The notes under the pieces: model-generated
What the model saw: only the letters and a program-made list of their open reading frames with translations
Databases searched by the model: none
Told to the model about the DNA's origin: nothing
Translations under genes and position numbers: made by a program
Shown here: positions 44,283-56,322 of the stretch, piece by piece
Numbering within the stretch: the stretch's first letter is position 1
How the letters are laid out: every line of letters starts with the position of its first letter
Assembly (NCBI GenBank): GCA_015680685.1
Contig: MNCI01004141.1
Coordinates: 8,372 to 71,289, forward strand
Direction of reading: 5' to 3'
Length of the DNA: 62,918 bases
From: Gnetum montanum
Lineage: Eukaryota > Streptophyta > Gnetopsida > Gnetales > Gnetaceae

Positions 44283-45482
44283 ATTCGGAGCTTAGTACTC
44301 GTTCGACACCAAACAGGACCCTAAAACTCACACACGACGTCGGCTGCATGATCGCAACACTTAGTTTTTGCTAAGTACATGGTGCCAGCTTATACGCCCA
44401 ACATTCTAGCATATACGCCCAACGTATATGCCCGGCACTCCAGCGTATACGCCCAGCTCTCCGGCGTACACGCCCAGGTATTGCAGATGCACACGCTCGA
44501 CGACAAGATCTCCAATGACAGCATGAAGTTAACACTGAAGAGCAAGTATTGAAGCAAGTGGACATCCTTCGGTGTATACGCCCAGCGTGTACGTCCAGCA
44601 TCCATCAGCGTATACGCCCGGTGTGTACGCCCGGCGTGTACGCTCGACGTGTACGCCCAGCATTCACCAGCGTATACGCCCAGCACCCAACATTCACCAG
44701 CGTATACGCCCAGCAGTCATCTCCATCCAGTTCACGCCCAGCAATTTCAGTGTATACGCCCAACGTATACGCCAACCTGATGCAGCGTATGCGCCCAGCG
44801 TATATGCCTAGCAGTTGTAACATTTTGTATATTTGTAAAGTGTATGCACCCGGTCAACGCGCCGCGTGTCTCCCATCCCGAGTCTAGTGTAACAACCTGT
44901 ATAAAACCCGCATTTTCCCACTTCATCCAGATGTTTTGCAAAATCCCAGAGCATACCAGAGAACATTTACACTGCGCACAAGAGCTAAAACCCTCTTATG
45001 CCCTGCACGCTGTGGATCTAGTCTCTTACGCTCCGCTCACCCTGGAAACCGGCTGAGTCATTCTTGCATACGCTGGAGCTTTTCATTCGCCTTGTGTCCC
45101 TCACGACTGCGTTAGACTGGTGCATTATACTTTGACTCTGTACTGTTTACATTCGCTGCAAGTTCTTTTACAGTTTTGTGTCAATTTGGCCCGCGCATCG
45201 TTTACATCTGTTTACGTTCACGTTTCGTTTACATCCGTTTACATTTTACGCTATTTTTGCTTTGTTTACGCCTGCATGCCATTTACGCATAACCCAGCAT
45301 ATACCATTTTTTGTACGCGCAGGGAAATCCTTGTCTGATCTGCGTGCGGACCACCCAAGGTACTCTGCCTTTGCTACATTCCAGCTCACCCTTAGGTGAA
45401 GGCAGGGTCTTCTGTACGTGTCCTGTGATCCCGTGGCCTCTGTTTTCCTTCCAGCCGAAGACTGACAATTTCAGGCGGTACA
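44269..45482 (+). repeat. E3 3' LTR (1214 bp)
   Basis: Starts TGAAACACCACAAAATTCGG and ends GGCGGTACA, followed by the target-site copy GCATG. TATA box at 44900-44906. The CGTATACGC array is longer than in the 5' LTR. Confidence 0.95.
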
Positions 45483-45923
45483 GCATGAAAAAATCCTCTA
45501 TGTGCTATGGGTGTATCGTACGATGTGCAGAGCAACCACAGATAGGACGCCCTACAGCCTGGTCTATGAATCTAAAGTAGTGTTGCCCTTGGAATTACAG
45601 GTTCGCTCATTGCAGATGGTCCTATCTATGGTTATAAATGAGACTCAACACAATGAGTCTAGAATTGTGAATTTAGACTTAGTGGAGGAGAAGCGTATCC
45701 AAACACTTGGCACCATCGAAAAATATCAAGATAAATAGAGATAGAAGCATCAACACAACTTGCATCAACGACCGATCGAGAAAGAAGACTTAGTTCTCAA
45801 GGCCATTCGTGAACCCGTAGCCAAGTTCTCTGCAAACTAGGAAGGCCCTTTCCTAGTCACACCAATAGGAACGAACTACCAAACCCGGTGAATCATCTGT
45901 ACCTAAAGCGGTATTATGTCTGA
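45483..45923 (+). pseudogene. pol: E2 integrase C-terminal part, continued after E3
   Basis: After the duplicated GCATG, the E2 integrase frame continues with KILYVLWVYRT and TPYSLVYESKVVLPLELQV. The end block (FSAN-like, then NHLYLKRYYV) reaches TGA at 45921-45923. Joined to 28103 it restores one collinear integrase, which proves the E3 insertion. Confidence 0.9.
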
Positions 45924-45949
45924 ACATCAACTCAGCTCAAAATCAGGTA

Positions 45950-46018
45950 AAAAATGTCCACTATGACATAAAATTGGTAGCTCTTCCACGCATCTGCCAA
46001 GATGCTAAACTGGCAAAG
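45950..46018. repeat. Post-integrase array of E2, cut short
   Basis: Two units (tgtccactatgacataaaattgg; tctgccaagatgctaaactggca) before the minus-strand LTR inserted at 46024. Confidence 0.6.
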
Positions 46019-46023
46019 GTAAG

Positions 46024-46119
46024 TGTAGCGACAGAAAACATCGGCAGCTGGAAATACCGACCGAGATTCCGCGTATACAGTTTTAACCACGGATCCGCGC
46101 GAGGGCTATGATGGAAAAA
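46024..46119 (-). mobile_element. LTR end of a minus-strand E0-type element inserted in E2
   Basis: The 96 bases up to the gap match 1498-1593 of E0 with about four differences, starting TGTAGCGACAG (LTR end in inverse orientation). The rest is in the N gap, so a solo LTR and a whole element cannot be told apart. Confidence 0.8.
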
Positions 46120-46405
46120 NNNNNNNNNNNNNNNNNNNNNNNNNNNNNNNNNNNNNNNNNNNNNNNNNNNNNNNNNNNNNNNNNNNNNNNNNNNNNNNNN
46201 NNNNNNNNNNNNNNNNNNNNNNNNNNNNNNNNNNNNNNNNNNNNNNNNNNNNNNNNNNNNNNNNNNNNNNNNNNNNNNNNNNNNNNNNNNNNNNNNNNNN
46301 NNNNNNNNNNNNNNNNNNNNNNNNNNNNNNNNNNNNNNNNNNNNNNNNNNNNNNNNNNNNNNNNNNNNNNNNNNNNNNNNNNNNNNNNNNNNNNNNNNNN
46401 NNNNN
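46120..46405. other. Assembly gap (286 N)
   Basis: Run of N. Its true length is unknown; it hides the remainder of the inserted minus-strand LTR or element. Long open frames spanning it are artefacts. Confidence 0.95.
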
Positions 46406-47169
46406 GGCACCCTTGCTACTTGCTACAGTCCCAGTTTCAAAAGTCTACACTCTCCTATTCACTTTGGACAATGCTTGTTTCAAAAGCCTCCCTCCTTAGT
46501 GATTTGGATGTTTGTTTCTAGCTTTCTATTCTATGTTGTGTTTTGCAGGTTACTTGTTATGAAGGCGTTGATCAAGAATACCTTCATTGGGAGGTGAGGT
46601 GTTATGCCATTCTGATGTGGCTGCTTAGACTAGCCTGGTCATTTGGAAGTGCAAACCCTGGCTCTCCCTCCATCGCGTACCTTACCTTGTTTTTCCCCCT
46701 TTTCCCTATCCTTACAATTGTCCCTATTTTCTTCTCCACTTGTACAGAACGTGAGCATTAAGTTGATCCATTTTCATTATCATGTCCACAAACTGGCATA
46801 ACACAGCTTGCCTTGTGGCATGCAATCTGCATTTTTCAAAAAAAAAAACACAGGGGGTAATACTTGGCAAAATGGATGTAAAACAACTCGTCAAGGCCAT
46901 GCAGGTGTAACACAACTCATCCTTGCAAACCCCCCCCCCCCATATGTAGTATGCCGACGTAACCTTTCGCAAACACATTAGCGAAAGGCTGTAATGACTT
47001 GTTCGGAGAAGCTTCATGTTCATGTGTTTGAGTCTTCCCTGAACCTACCATCTCTAACTCCTAAAAGATCCCTTCTATACCCTATGGCCCTCCATCCTCG
47101 CACATCTAAGTTTGATAGAACAACATTTGAGCAGTCTCTGACAGATGTCGTTGACTCTTTTACCTTTTT
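46406..47169 (+). other. E2 3' non-coding region after the gap
   Basis: At least from about 46870 onward this is E2 3' region (gtgtaacacaactcatccttgc matches E1 near 12004). 46406-46860 is not clearly assignable. A run of 13 C is at 46929-46941. No gene seen. Confidence 0.45.
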
Positions 47170-47244
47170 GGTGTTTCGTATTCTTTGTCGACATCTTTCA
47201 GGCAAGTCCTCTAAACGTCAACAAAGAGGGGCAATTGAAACACC
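47170..47244 (+). promoter_or_regulatory. Hairpin enclosing PPT and 3' LTR start of E2
   Basis: GGTGTTTC (47170-47177) pairs with GAAACACC in the LTR start (to 47244); ctttgtcgacatct pairs imperfectly with aaacgtcaacaaag. The PPT gaggggcaat lies on the 3' arm. Confidence 0.7.
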
Positions 47245-48690
47245 ATGAAAATTTCAAGGCCTCAGTGGTTCAGCAAAAGGCTGGTGATTTAGGCAAAGGG
47301 TCGCAACAAGGCACGATGCAGCAAGTTCCTTTTCATTCGAAGGTCTGTCCCACCACGCTCCATAGCACAACACAACCAAATTCCAGAGGATGGAGAAAAG
47401 TGACAGATGCACAGCAGCAAAACTTCCAACTTTGCAAGTTATCTATTTTGAAAATCTTAACTTTTGGCAAATTATGTTGTATTACGCTACATAGCGTAAT
47501 ATCGCATTGTGCAGTGTAATATCAAAGACAGTCCACCACAGCATCAAGGATGGCAAACATGCAAGACTTCGATAGCCTAGTAAAAATCTCAAGGCCTAAG
47601 CAACAGTCTACAATATGACGCATGTTTTAGTGGGTTTTCTTTCCTGGTTAAGGAGCCCATTATGTTGCTTTATGTAGTGCAGTGTAGTAAAAACCCAAAA
47701 AAATATAGAAACAAAGGAAGCGCGGCAACAACACTTCAACTTTTACGATTTTGTTATTTTATGCTGAATTACGCTACGATGCATAATTTAGTGTAATGCA
47801 GTGTAATTCAAGTAACAACAAGCACAATTCAAACATTAGTAGTTCATACGCCACAATACGCTCTCTAGCATATTACAGCGTAATCAAAGGACAGTCTATT
47901 ATCAAAGCTCACATAAGGGTAGTTTACGATGCGTTACGCAGCATAGCGTCGTAAGCTTTAACAACAATACATTGAGTAAATGGCATTTTATGAGTTCAGG
48001 ACATGCATCACATAAACCGCATTTTTCTCCTGACCCTGACCTTATAAATTCTCTAGTTGATGAAGATCAAGAAGAGGGCAAAAAATTTTCTTTCAAGGTT
48101 GGTAAGAGAGCAAAAGAGAATCAGCGATCGTGAGAACATCAGAGGTGATTGACAAGAATTCTTGATTAGAAACAATCGGCTACTGGATATTCTCCCATGG
48201 GTCTAATTTCCTTGTGCCCAGATTGGCTAGTTAAGGTAGATTGATCCTCGCTTGTTTCATCTATACATAACTTTCTTGTTACTGGCATATGCTTCATCCA
48301 AACCGAAGCACGCCTGAATTCATTATATCAAACACATTTTTTTTATAAATTAAAGCCCAGATCTTGAAATTGTATTATCTACCAAATATGATCTCCTACA
48401 TCCTAGTTAGATGGATTTGGAAATCTTATCTAAATCATTTGCATTATCTTCAATTGCTTTCAGAATTAAAAACATTGCATTGCTTTATAAAGAATCTTCA
48501 TTTCACCATCGAAATTATTACCAAACCTTTTACTGATTAAATAAGTCCCTTTTTGATCGACAAGACCATTTAGGGCACCTCAAATTCATTTTTTTCTCTC
48601 CATCACAGTCCTCACATAGATTCGAGGGTGGAACTGTGTACACGGACTTTCATTCATCATTTCCAACAATCGATGTTTTCTGTCATTACA
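47236..48690 (+). repeat. E2 3' LTR (1455 bp)
   Basis: Starts TGAAACACCATGAAAATTTC after the PPT and ends CTGTCATTACA; collinear with 14209-15660, with many C/T and G/A differences. TATA box at 48043-48050. Confidence 0.9.
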
Positions 48691-48695
48691 AAAAC

Positions 48696-50341
48696 TATCA
48701 TAGATGTTTTATATTGTTTGCCCTCAAACCTATGAAACCCCACAAATGGTACAACCCAACACGGGGCTATGGTATGTTCCGCCAGCAACACAAGTGATCT
48801 ACTTAGCAGCCCAACCCGTGGTTGCTGCTCCAACAACACCACACTACCGGGTGGTGGATAGTGCAAGAAACACTATTCACGGGGGCCATCCCAATGGTAC
48901 CACCAATGGGTCACGCCACCACCCCTACCATTTCACAGGTGGGAGTTGCCTCGGTAGTTCCCCAACCATCGACAATGTCGCAGGGTTTGGATCAAGCATT
49001 CTAGCTTATCCAAACCCTTACCGAGGAAATAAAATGCCAGGATGATCCCATCAACCTTGCAAGTCATGGACTTTTACCAGGATGATCCCATAAAATGTTG
49101 GGTCTAACACAGTACAAGTCATGGACTTTTATTAGGATGATCCCATCAACCTTGCAATCCCTACTCTCACATTACCCCTAGGGATGTCCCTTCTCCACTT
49201 CACGAAGTACAATGGGGAGGGAGATCCCAACGCATATCTTGTTACCTTTAGGTCTGAATCCCTTCTATTGCAACAATGGCCACACATGATTATCCATGTC
49301 TTTGCTATGTCCCTAGCTAGGAAAGCCTTGGATTGGTACTGGGCACTACCACACTCATCTATTTTAACTCTAGAGGAGCTCCTAACATAGTTCGTGACAT
49401 GCTTCAAGTATAACTTGAGGGCAGAAACCACGTTGGATCAGTTGATGAGTGTGAAGAAGGATCCTCTGGAACCGGTCCAGAAGTTCATCCAATGTTGGAG
49501 CACAACCCTTAATGAAATCTGTGAGCCCATCAAGGAGGCCCACTTGCTGGCCATCTTTAAGGATGTAGTGAATGACTTTATCAAGTTTAAACTGTACTAC
49601 CTCACCCCTCACACTCTTAGTCAAGCCTTCTCTAAAACTAAGAGTATACAGGATGCAGCCAAAGCGAGCAAAGATCCAGCCTACATTTCCTACAAAAAAA
49701 CCTTCACAAAGAAGAACAAGGGTAAGGCCCCAACAACCACAGTGGCTACTGTGGCAACTAAGGCCAAGCCCAAACCTAGTAACAAGGGTAACAAGAACAA
49801 CAAGAAATTGTCTGTACCCACAACCAACCCCGTGCCCAAGCAGGGCAACGTGCCACAACCTTCTATACCTACACCTGAGACATCTACACAACCCAAACCA
49901 AACTTTGAGCGTAAAGATTGCTCAAAGTACACCCCACTACCTCTGAAGCCTTCAAAACTTCTAAAGTAGCTACTAGCAGTGGGGCATATCCAACACAAGC
50001 AGATGTTAGAAGAAGGAATTAGGAGACATCAACGCTATTGCAAGCTCCTTAGGAACCCCTTTTTGGCCCTACCCAATGAGCCCCCAGTTCCTAAGGGTTT
50101 CAGGTTAGATAGGTTTTGTGACTACCATCAACAATGTGGTCACAAAATGGAAAACTATCTGGTGTTGAAGGATGACATCCAAAGGATCATTGATCAAGGA
50201 AAACTAATGTTGGATGAAAGCAACCCAGCACGCCCTACGAATCAATCTCTACATGTCTACACAGACCCTGTCAATGCCAACAACATTCATTATGTTATCA
50301 ACACCATCGACATTGATAGTGATCCTATGCCACCCCAGTAA
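48696..50341 (+). pseudogene. gag: E4 gag, continued after E2
   Basis: The proline-rich middle (48704-49045) is followed by the capsid core: LLHFTKYNGEGDPNAYLVTF, KALDWYWALPHSSILTLEELL, EAHLLAIFKDVVNDFI, YYLTPHTLSQAF, then a lysine-rich stretch and the zinc finger at about 50117-50158. There the last cysteine is tyrosine (CDYHQQCGHKMENY), which should abolish zinc binding. A local duplication at about 49030-49150 repeats 'catggacttttaccaggatgatccca'. Stops at 49389 and 49967. The frame ends at 50341. Confidence 0.8.
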
Positions 50342-50347
50342 TCATTC

Positions 50348-51712
50348 ATGGTCTGTGTGCCTCAACGTAGTGCACTAGCACCACTAGTGGGTGGCCGAAG
50401 CTCGCAACAGCCATTTGTCCTGAGAGTTCCTCCCCTGGCATCCACCTCCACGCCACCTATTAGCAAAACCATGCCACCCTACATGTTAACACCATTAGTC
50501 CCTTTCATCATTAGGGGGTTGACTCATTTGATAGCCCCCGTCCCATGCAAGATAGCTGAACAACCTTCTCATCCTAAAAAATGGGAAGTGTGTTTCACAA
50601 GTGAGACATCGAGAGGAAGTACCGCTCCAGGAATTTTCAAGCCTACGTCTTCACCCCCTGCATCTATGCCCTCATCACCAAAGAGGGATGTTGCTATAAC
50701 CGCATAGTCCACGCCACCCTACCAAAAGGGGTCTAAACCCATATCTGAAGTTGCCCCTCCTTAGGAAATTTTTCTTCTCGGATGAATAGAAGAATAGGAA
50801 AGTGCTAAATAGGGGGGTGGCCAAGACCTCTTAGATGCCTTGACTTAGGTCAAGCTACTTCTAAAACAAAAAATCACTACACTGAGCTTGTACGATCTAA
50901 TCATGAAATCTATCCCACACCGTGAGGCTCTGATCCATAAGTTGACAATGATTCCAGTCAACAAAGACATGCTAGCGGAAAAGGAAGTGATCCACTCAGT
51001 CATGCTCCCCTTTGCACCTACAAAGCTAGAATCATCTCAACTAACTTTAAGGAACAACTCCATTAGGGAAGATCCCAAAATGGGTCAGGTGACTACAACA
51101 TCCCTATTTATCACAATTCGGGTTGCCCAACACTAGATCTGAAGGGTACACATTGATGATGGGGCCACCACAAATGTCATCCCCTTCCCTATTATGGACA
51201 AGTTGGGCTTGGTCAACCAGATCAAACCCACAACAACGTCATGCCTAAGGTCATTCAATGGGGTGTGAGTTGTGGTGAAGGGCACAATCTACATAGACTT
51301 CATGGTAGGGGATCAGTTCCCCAGAAATGCGATATTCATCATAGTCAAAGAGATGCCCGAGTTTAAACTAATCCTGGGGAGATCATGGTTAGCACAACTT
51401 AGGGTTGTCTCTTCACCCATTCATCAGGAAATTCACCTATCATATGTAGGTAGGGAAGTGGTGATCCATGGTGGTGAGGTAGCAACATAGGCTATCAGCA
51501 ACGTAGACATGAAGCAAGGCTCAGAGGTCGTAACCTATGAGAATGAAGTACCTACTTACACATGCACTAACCATCCAGTGGGAGAATCGGCTCAACAGGC
51601 CAATTTCCAAAACGAAAGCATGTGGGTTGAGTTGCCCTTGCAAGTGGGGGACAATGATGCAAACAAAGGTCCCAGCAAAGCACCTCGGCCTTATGTTCCA
51701 CTCAACCCATGA
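50348..51712 (+). pseudogene. pro: E4 gag-protease linker and aspartic protease
   Basis: The linker (50348-50880) contains QPFVLRVPPL and related peptides. The protease (50888-51712) has IDDGATTNVIPFPIMDKLGL (about 51150-51210), ILGRSWLAQLRVVSSPIHQEIHL (about 51370-51440), and an acidic tail ending at the stop 51710-51712. Broken by TAG near 51135 and TGA near 51267. Same architecture as E2 and E3. Confidence 0.75.
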
Positions 51713-51831
51713 TGGTTCAAGAAGTAGCTATGCAGAGTGTAGCAACCCCGCTACTTCCTACCTAGTTTCCATCCCTTGTACATTCACCGTCTTTTTGCTT
51801 TGTTAACGTACCATCTCTTTGACATGCCTAC

Positions 51832-52110
51832 GCTATGGCCCAAAATGGCCTAAAACTATGCTACGCTATGGCCCAAAATGATCTAAAACTAGCACTGGCC
51901 TGAAATGACCTAAAAATAGCAATGACTCGAAATGGCCTAAAACTAGCAATGGTCCAAAATGGCCTAAAAGTAGCAGTGGCCCAAAATGGCCTAAAACTAG
52001 CTATGGCCTGAAATTTCCTAAAACTAGCAAGAGCTCGAAACGGCCTGAAATTAGCAATGGCCCAAAATGGCCTAAAACTAGGAGTGGCCCAAAATGGACT
52101 TAAACTAACA
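51832..52110. repeat. 'ggcccaaaatggcctaaaactagca' array between protease and antisense gene of E4
   Basis: About twelve units of 22-26 bp with core tggcccaaaatggcctaaaactagca; the densest array in the window. Confidence 0.85.
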
Positions 52111-52285
52111 CATAAAAGCATAAAAATATTACACAAAACGTAGCACGTAGACAATGTACAAGTTAGCGCAGAATCAATTTCTATTCCTAAATTTCTCTTT
52201 TCTTTATTCAAAACTGTTGTCTTTCAAGCAATGTTTGCAAAATTTTTACAAAAAATTCAAAATTTCAAAAAAAAATCCCATGCTA

Positions 52286-55200
52286 TCATGGGTTGTCTCT
52301 ACCCACATCATCTTCGTCACTCACTTCTCCATCACCTCCTTTTGCATTGCCTTCCCCCATGTTATCCTCTGCAAACTCTTCATTCCTTTCCTCTACGGGC
52401 CCTATGCCCTCATCTGGAGCCTGCATGGTAGAAATGAAGTGGAAAGCTAAAGCAACGCATGCAAGCTACAACAAAATGTAAGCATTAACATAGCAAGAAG
52501 TAACTAACCTGAGACGGACCTGCATCCATCTCAAAGGGTATCCGGTCTAAACCAAGCTTGAGGCAGTGCTAGACCTCCTCTACCGTGAAGTCCACCCAAT
52601 GCCTATTTCTTGGTTCAACGTCTGCAACATCTTTCTCCTTTTCAATGGTTTTCCACCTTGGTGGTCCTAGAGAAAAGAAGGTAGTTTCGGTCTCTCCTAT
52701 GGGAAGGTCCACTTTCCACTCAGGAGATTCCATAACCTTTACGTGCTCTTTGAACTTGGCATAGGCCTCAGAAGCATCAATAGCATTTACAAATGCTTTA
52801 TACGTAAATGCCTCCATAGTAGCATCCCTATATAGTTTACGATAGGTGGCATGTTCTAGTTTATACATATGTTTATGGTTTTTTTGAGACTGCCCCCATT
52901 CATAAACCTTGGTGTTGAAATCTTTCAAATCCTGATACTTCTAGATCAACAAGTCCATTTGCATCCATTGTTCTATTATTTCGCAAGTGGCTTCGACGTT
53001 CTGATGTGCAACTGTCCAAAATCTAGCATAATCTATCATAGCCGTGCGCTAGTCCTCATTATTAGTGTCACGGGCTATGAGGAATTCATTTCTCAACTTG
53101 AGATACTCCACCTTGGTGCTCAGGTCGACCTTCTCTTGCTCAGCTCTTTGGACCTATTTCCATAGGTCCTTGTTGATGCACTTATACTCCCACAAAGAGC
53201 GTGCTGAGTGCAAAGCGTATTTGCAAGCCTCATCATATGCGCAACAAGAAATCTTAGTCACTTCAGGCAAGAATGTAGGCATGACACCAACTTTCAAAGG
53301 CCATGTCATGTGCTATTTGAGCCAAGAGGCTACCATGACACAAAGAGCATGTCAGCCGCATTAGCGTAGCAAAGTTAATAAATTCAAAAATTCTAGCATA
53401 GCAACATGATAGCACCTAATACTACTACTTACTCACTTCAGGGTCCACCTAGTGAAGGCCGTTGATCATATTGTCGATGATTCCCTGCATAAACGTAAAC
53501 TTATGAGGGATCTCGGCCCATGATTCCACATGAGTCAGAGAGGGTCCTGCATCATCAACAGTGGCACCTATCATATAACTAAACATGTCAACGACAGCCG
53601 AAATGGGCTGTGACAAGGCAGAAATATTTCCAAACTCACCAATGTCCAATTGCAGCCCCCCTTTCTACTGATGCAAAATTATGGCGGTAGACTTAGCAGA
53701 GGTCCCTACAAAGTCTGTATGGGCCTCTTCTTCATGCACTGGTTCTTTTCCTTTTGAGAGACTAGCATCTTTTTTATTTAAGGGAGACACCTCTTCATCT
53801 CCAAAAATACCCTCCTCGTTAGTAGGAGGATTCTGCATAATAACAAGAGCCCCTACCTTAGCGACATGAGCTTCTTTCTTCTTGATCAGGTTCCTTTCTT
53901 CTAAGACTAGGACCTCCATGTCCTTATTCGCCACCCCCATCTTAGGGGCCAACACCTCTTTGTCACCTTCTTCTTCTTCCTCTCCTTCTTCTAGCAGCAA
54001 AAAAACATGTTTTCATTTGCTCAAAGTAGGTTAGCTTAAAGTAGATGCTACACTACGCTACGTTGTCTAGCATAGCATAGTATAGCATAGTAGGCATTAA
54101 CAAAGTAGGTAAAGAAATAGACAGTTTAAGCGTTGACCAATGGGGGGTTTCATTCTCTACAGTTTAAGCCATAGTCTTCACCTGTCCTCTTCCTCCATGC
54201 GTAGGGTTCCCTCAGTTGGAGGAGGTCTCTTCGCTTCAACTTACTAGCCACGGTCTCAACTATGAGACATTTCCCCTATGACATGCTACCAGCTATAGCA
54301 AGGGGCATCTCTCCTACACTATCTTGGCCATGAAAGTTGCAGGCCATCGGATCCTTAGTCATCACAGAGAACAACTCCCCAATTATTTTTGGGGGATCTT
54401 GGGCTTGGGTGGTCTGGAGGATTTGGCATATCCATGGTCTAGAAATCTAGTTGTGATTGTACATGACCCAGGCTCCATTCTCGTGAACCACCAGAAACTC
54501 CGCGAAATACTTCAGACGAGCTATGTAAAAGGCATAATGTATATTGAAATAGGACTCTGGTCTCTAATGGAGTTCCAAGATTTCAGTCTGCAAGCCTTTA
54601 CATAAAAGCTGAGCCCAGTTGTAGCGGGCCCCCTCTTCCATGACCTCATGCATTACCTAGGCCTACTCAATCCCCAAGACCTTCCCTTGGGAAAGTAGCT
54701 AGGGAAATGCACGAGCATGAAAGATAGGGTAAACCTCCCTAGCGGGTCCTAGCTTGAGCTTCTCCATGGGGAGCCCCTTCCACTCCTTGGCAATCCCTAA
54801 CCACTCCTAAATGTTCTTTTTCTGAAAGTCATCTCCGTATTGAACTTTGACCCTATGAGGACGCTATCGACAAGGACACCAAAGAGGTCCACGAATAGCT
54901 GGTCATTAATTTCAATGACTACCTGTACGCCCTGTATGCACCTGTGAAAGCGGCACACCTTGTCGAAAAAGGGGTCAACCAGGGAGAGCATCTCAATAGC
55001 AAGAACGCTTGGATTTGGGGCCAGGAACAGGTCCATAAGCCCAACCTTTTTGATATTTTGGACTAGGGAGTCCGAAGCTGCACCATTTATCCAGCATTAG
55101 CTTATATCTACTTCTCCATACTTGAAGTAGATGTTTACCTCCTGGTGCTCAATGGTTACCACTGTCACCTTCTGGGGATTTTTTTCCCCTATAGCAATTT

Positions 55201-56104
55201 GTGAAAAAGCGTTTAGCATAAAACAAAAAGTAGAAAATCCAAAGATTGCAAAGACACTTAAGCATGCAACACTTACTGTTTAGCCTACCACGTCTGTATG
55301 GTAATAGGAATGGTGGAAGACTAACTAGGACTTTTTCAACAGTGATCGGCTTGAAGGGTATCCATCCCTCATCCAACCAACTAGACTCCTTACACTACTA
55401 TAGAAAATGAGGTATAGGTCTAGGTAGGTATGGTACTCACCCCCGCATTGACCAATCACACCTGCACGTAGGTTCTCAGCAGAAGAGAACTCCTGCAAGG
55501 CTATCCGTGTTGTAGTCAGCAGACCCATTTGGTTGTGAAGCCCTTCCTTGTTGATGTAGAACCTAGTAGCAAAAACATATTGTTAGCATTTGGCTAATAT
55601 AGCAAGCATTGCACAATACAGTAGAACAGGGTTGCAAAACTCACCCGCCAGCATAGTAGATAGTTCCTGGTGGGTTTTGGAAGCACATTGCCATATAACA
55701 TGTGATGAATAATGTGTTATAAGGATGGTAGCAGCTGTACTTAGGCATATCCCAAATCTAGGCCAAATGCCTCAACCCTGTGGGGCATTGACTAGATCCT
55801 TCTCTCTGCCTGCTAATGATTGCTCCATCCGTCAAAAACCTCAGGGTGCCCCAGCTTGCCCTAGGCAATAGGGCTTCTATTATGATGGCCACCTCTTCCT
55901 CCTCAAGGTATGACCAAATGATCACACTAAAGTGCTGGAGGAGGTATTGTAGGAACTCCTGTACTTCTTTCTTGAACTAGATCCCCCACTCCCCCACACA
56001 TATATGGGGAGGAGCAACATTTCCCACAAGTTTTCCTACATAACACAGGATCCCTGTAATTTCTAAGATAATCAGAATTGGCCTTAGGTCCATTCTTCAC
56101 AACA
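52286..56104 (-). pseudogene. E4 antisense gene: FCP1/NIF-like domain protein, exon 1 separated by E5
   Basis: The FCP1-like exon starts near 56104 (MDLRPILIILEITGILCYVG) and shows FLQYLLQHFSVIIWSY, then a fuller C-terminal part than E1, including YNTLFITCYMAMCFQNPPGTIYY (about 55740-55670). The next exon (about 55560-55270) closes the domain. The central region (about 55160-54130) has QLFVDLFGVLVDSVL, followed by an E/K-rich linker (54000-53690) and the coiled-coil exon (about 53300-52515; donor GTTAG). The last exon, 52420-52286, is an acidic tail ending GRDNP then TGA. Exon 1 would lie beyond 56318, so E5 sits in intron 1. The motif I second aspartate is threonine. Several stops. Confidence 0.75.
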
Positions 56105-56322
56105 CAACTAGCAAGTGTTAGCATCATGACCAGGTGCAGTGCGCACGCAAGCATAGCCACACCTGACACCTTAGCATATAGCGTAGCATAACCCTCTTCC
56201 CGCACATAACATAGCAAGAACATGAAAGCGCTAGCATAGTGAAAATATCCTAGCGTAGCAATAGAGCAATTAATCCTAATAGGGTGATTAACAATATGTC
56301 GTAATAAAACATGTGTCACACT

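Larger units (their letters stand above)
28099..45487 (+). mobile_element. E3: complete Tat/Ogre-like retrotransposon with antisense gene, inserted in E2 integrase
   Basis: 5' LTR 28104-29235, 3' LTR 44269-45482, target-site duplication GCATG at 28099-28103 and 45483-45487. Removing E3 rejoins E2 integrase in frame. Order: LTR, PBS, leader, gag, protease, array, antisense gene (minus), array, RT-RNase H-RNase H-integrase, array, 3' region, PPT hairpin, LTR. About 17.4 kb. It is the best-preserved copy in the window. Confidence 0.95.
14204..48695 (+). mobile_element. E2: Tat/Ogre-like retrotransposon inserted in E4 gag, itself hosting E3
   Basis: 5' LTR 14209-15660, PBS, gag, protease, array, antisense gene, array, pol (broken by E3 at 28103/45483), array, minus-strand LTR insertion at 46024, N gap, PPT, 3' LTR 47236-48690. 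Flanks aaaat (14204-14208) and aaaac (48691-48695) look like a target-site duplication with one change. E4 gag lies on both sides. Confidence 0.85.
13906..56322 (+). mobile_element. E4: outermost host retrotransposon, interrupted by E1, E2 and E5
   Basis: Visible parts: gag (13906-14208 and 48696-50341), protease (50888-51712), motif array (51832-52110) and antisense gene (56104-52286). E5 enters in the first intron of the antisense gene at 56323. RT, integrase and both LTRs are outside the window. Its antisense gene is closer to that of E1 than to E2 or E3. Confidence 0.7.

Noticed and set aside
45961-46521. Long frames of X residues on both strands
   Set aside because: They span the run of N.
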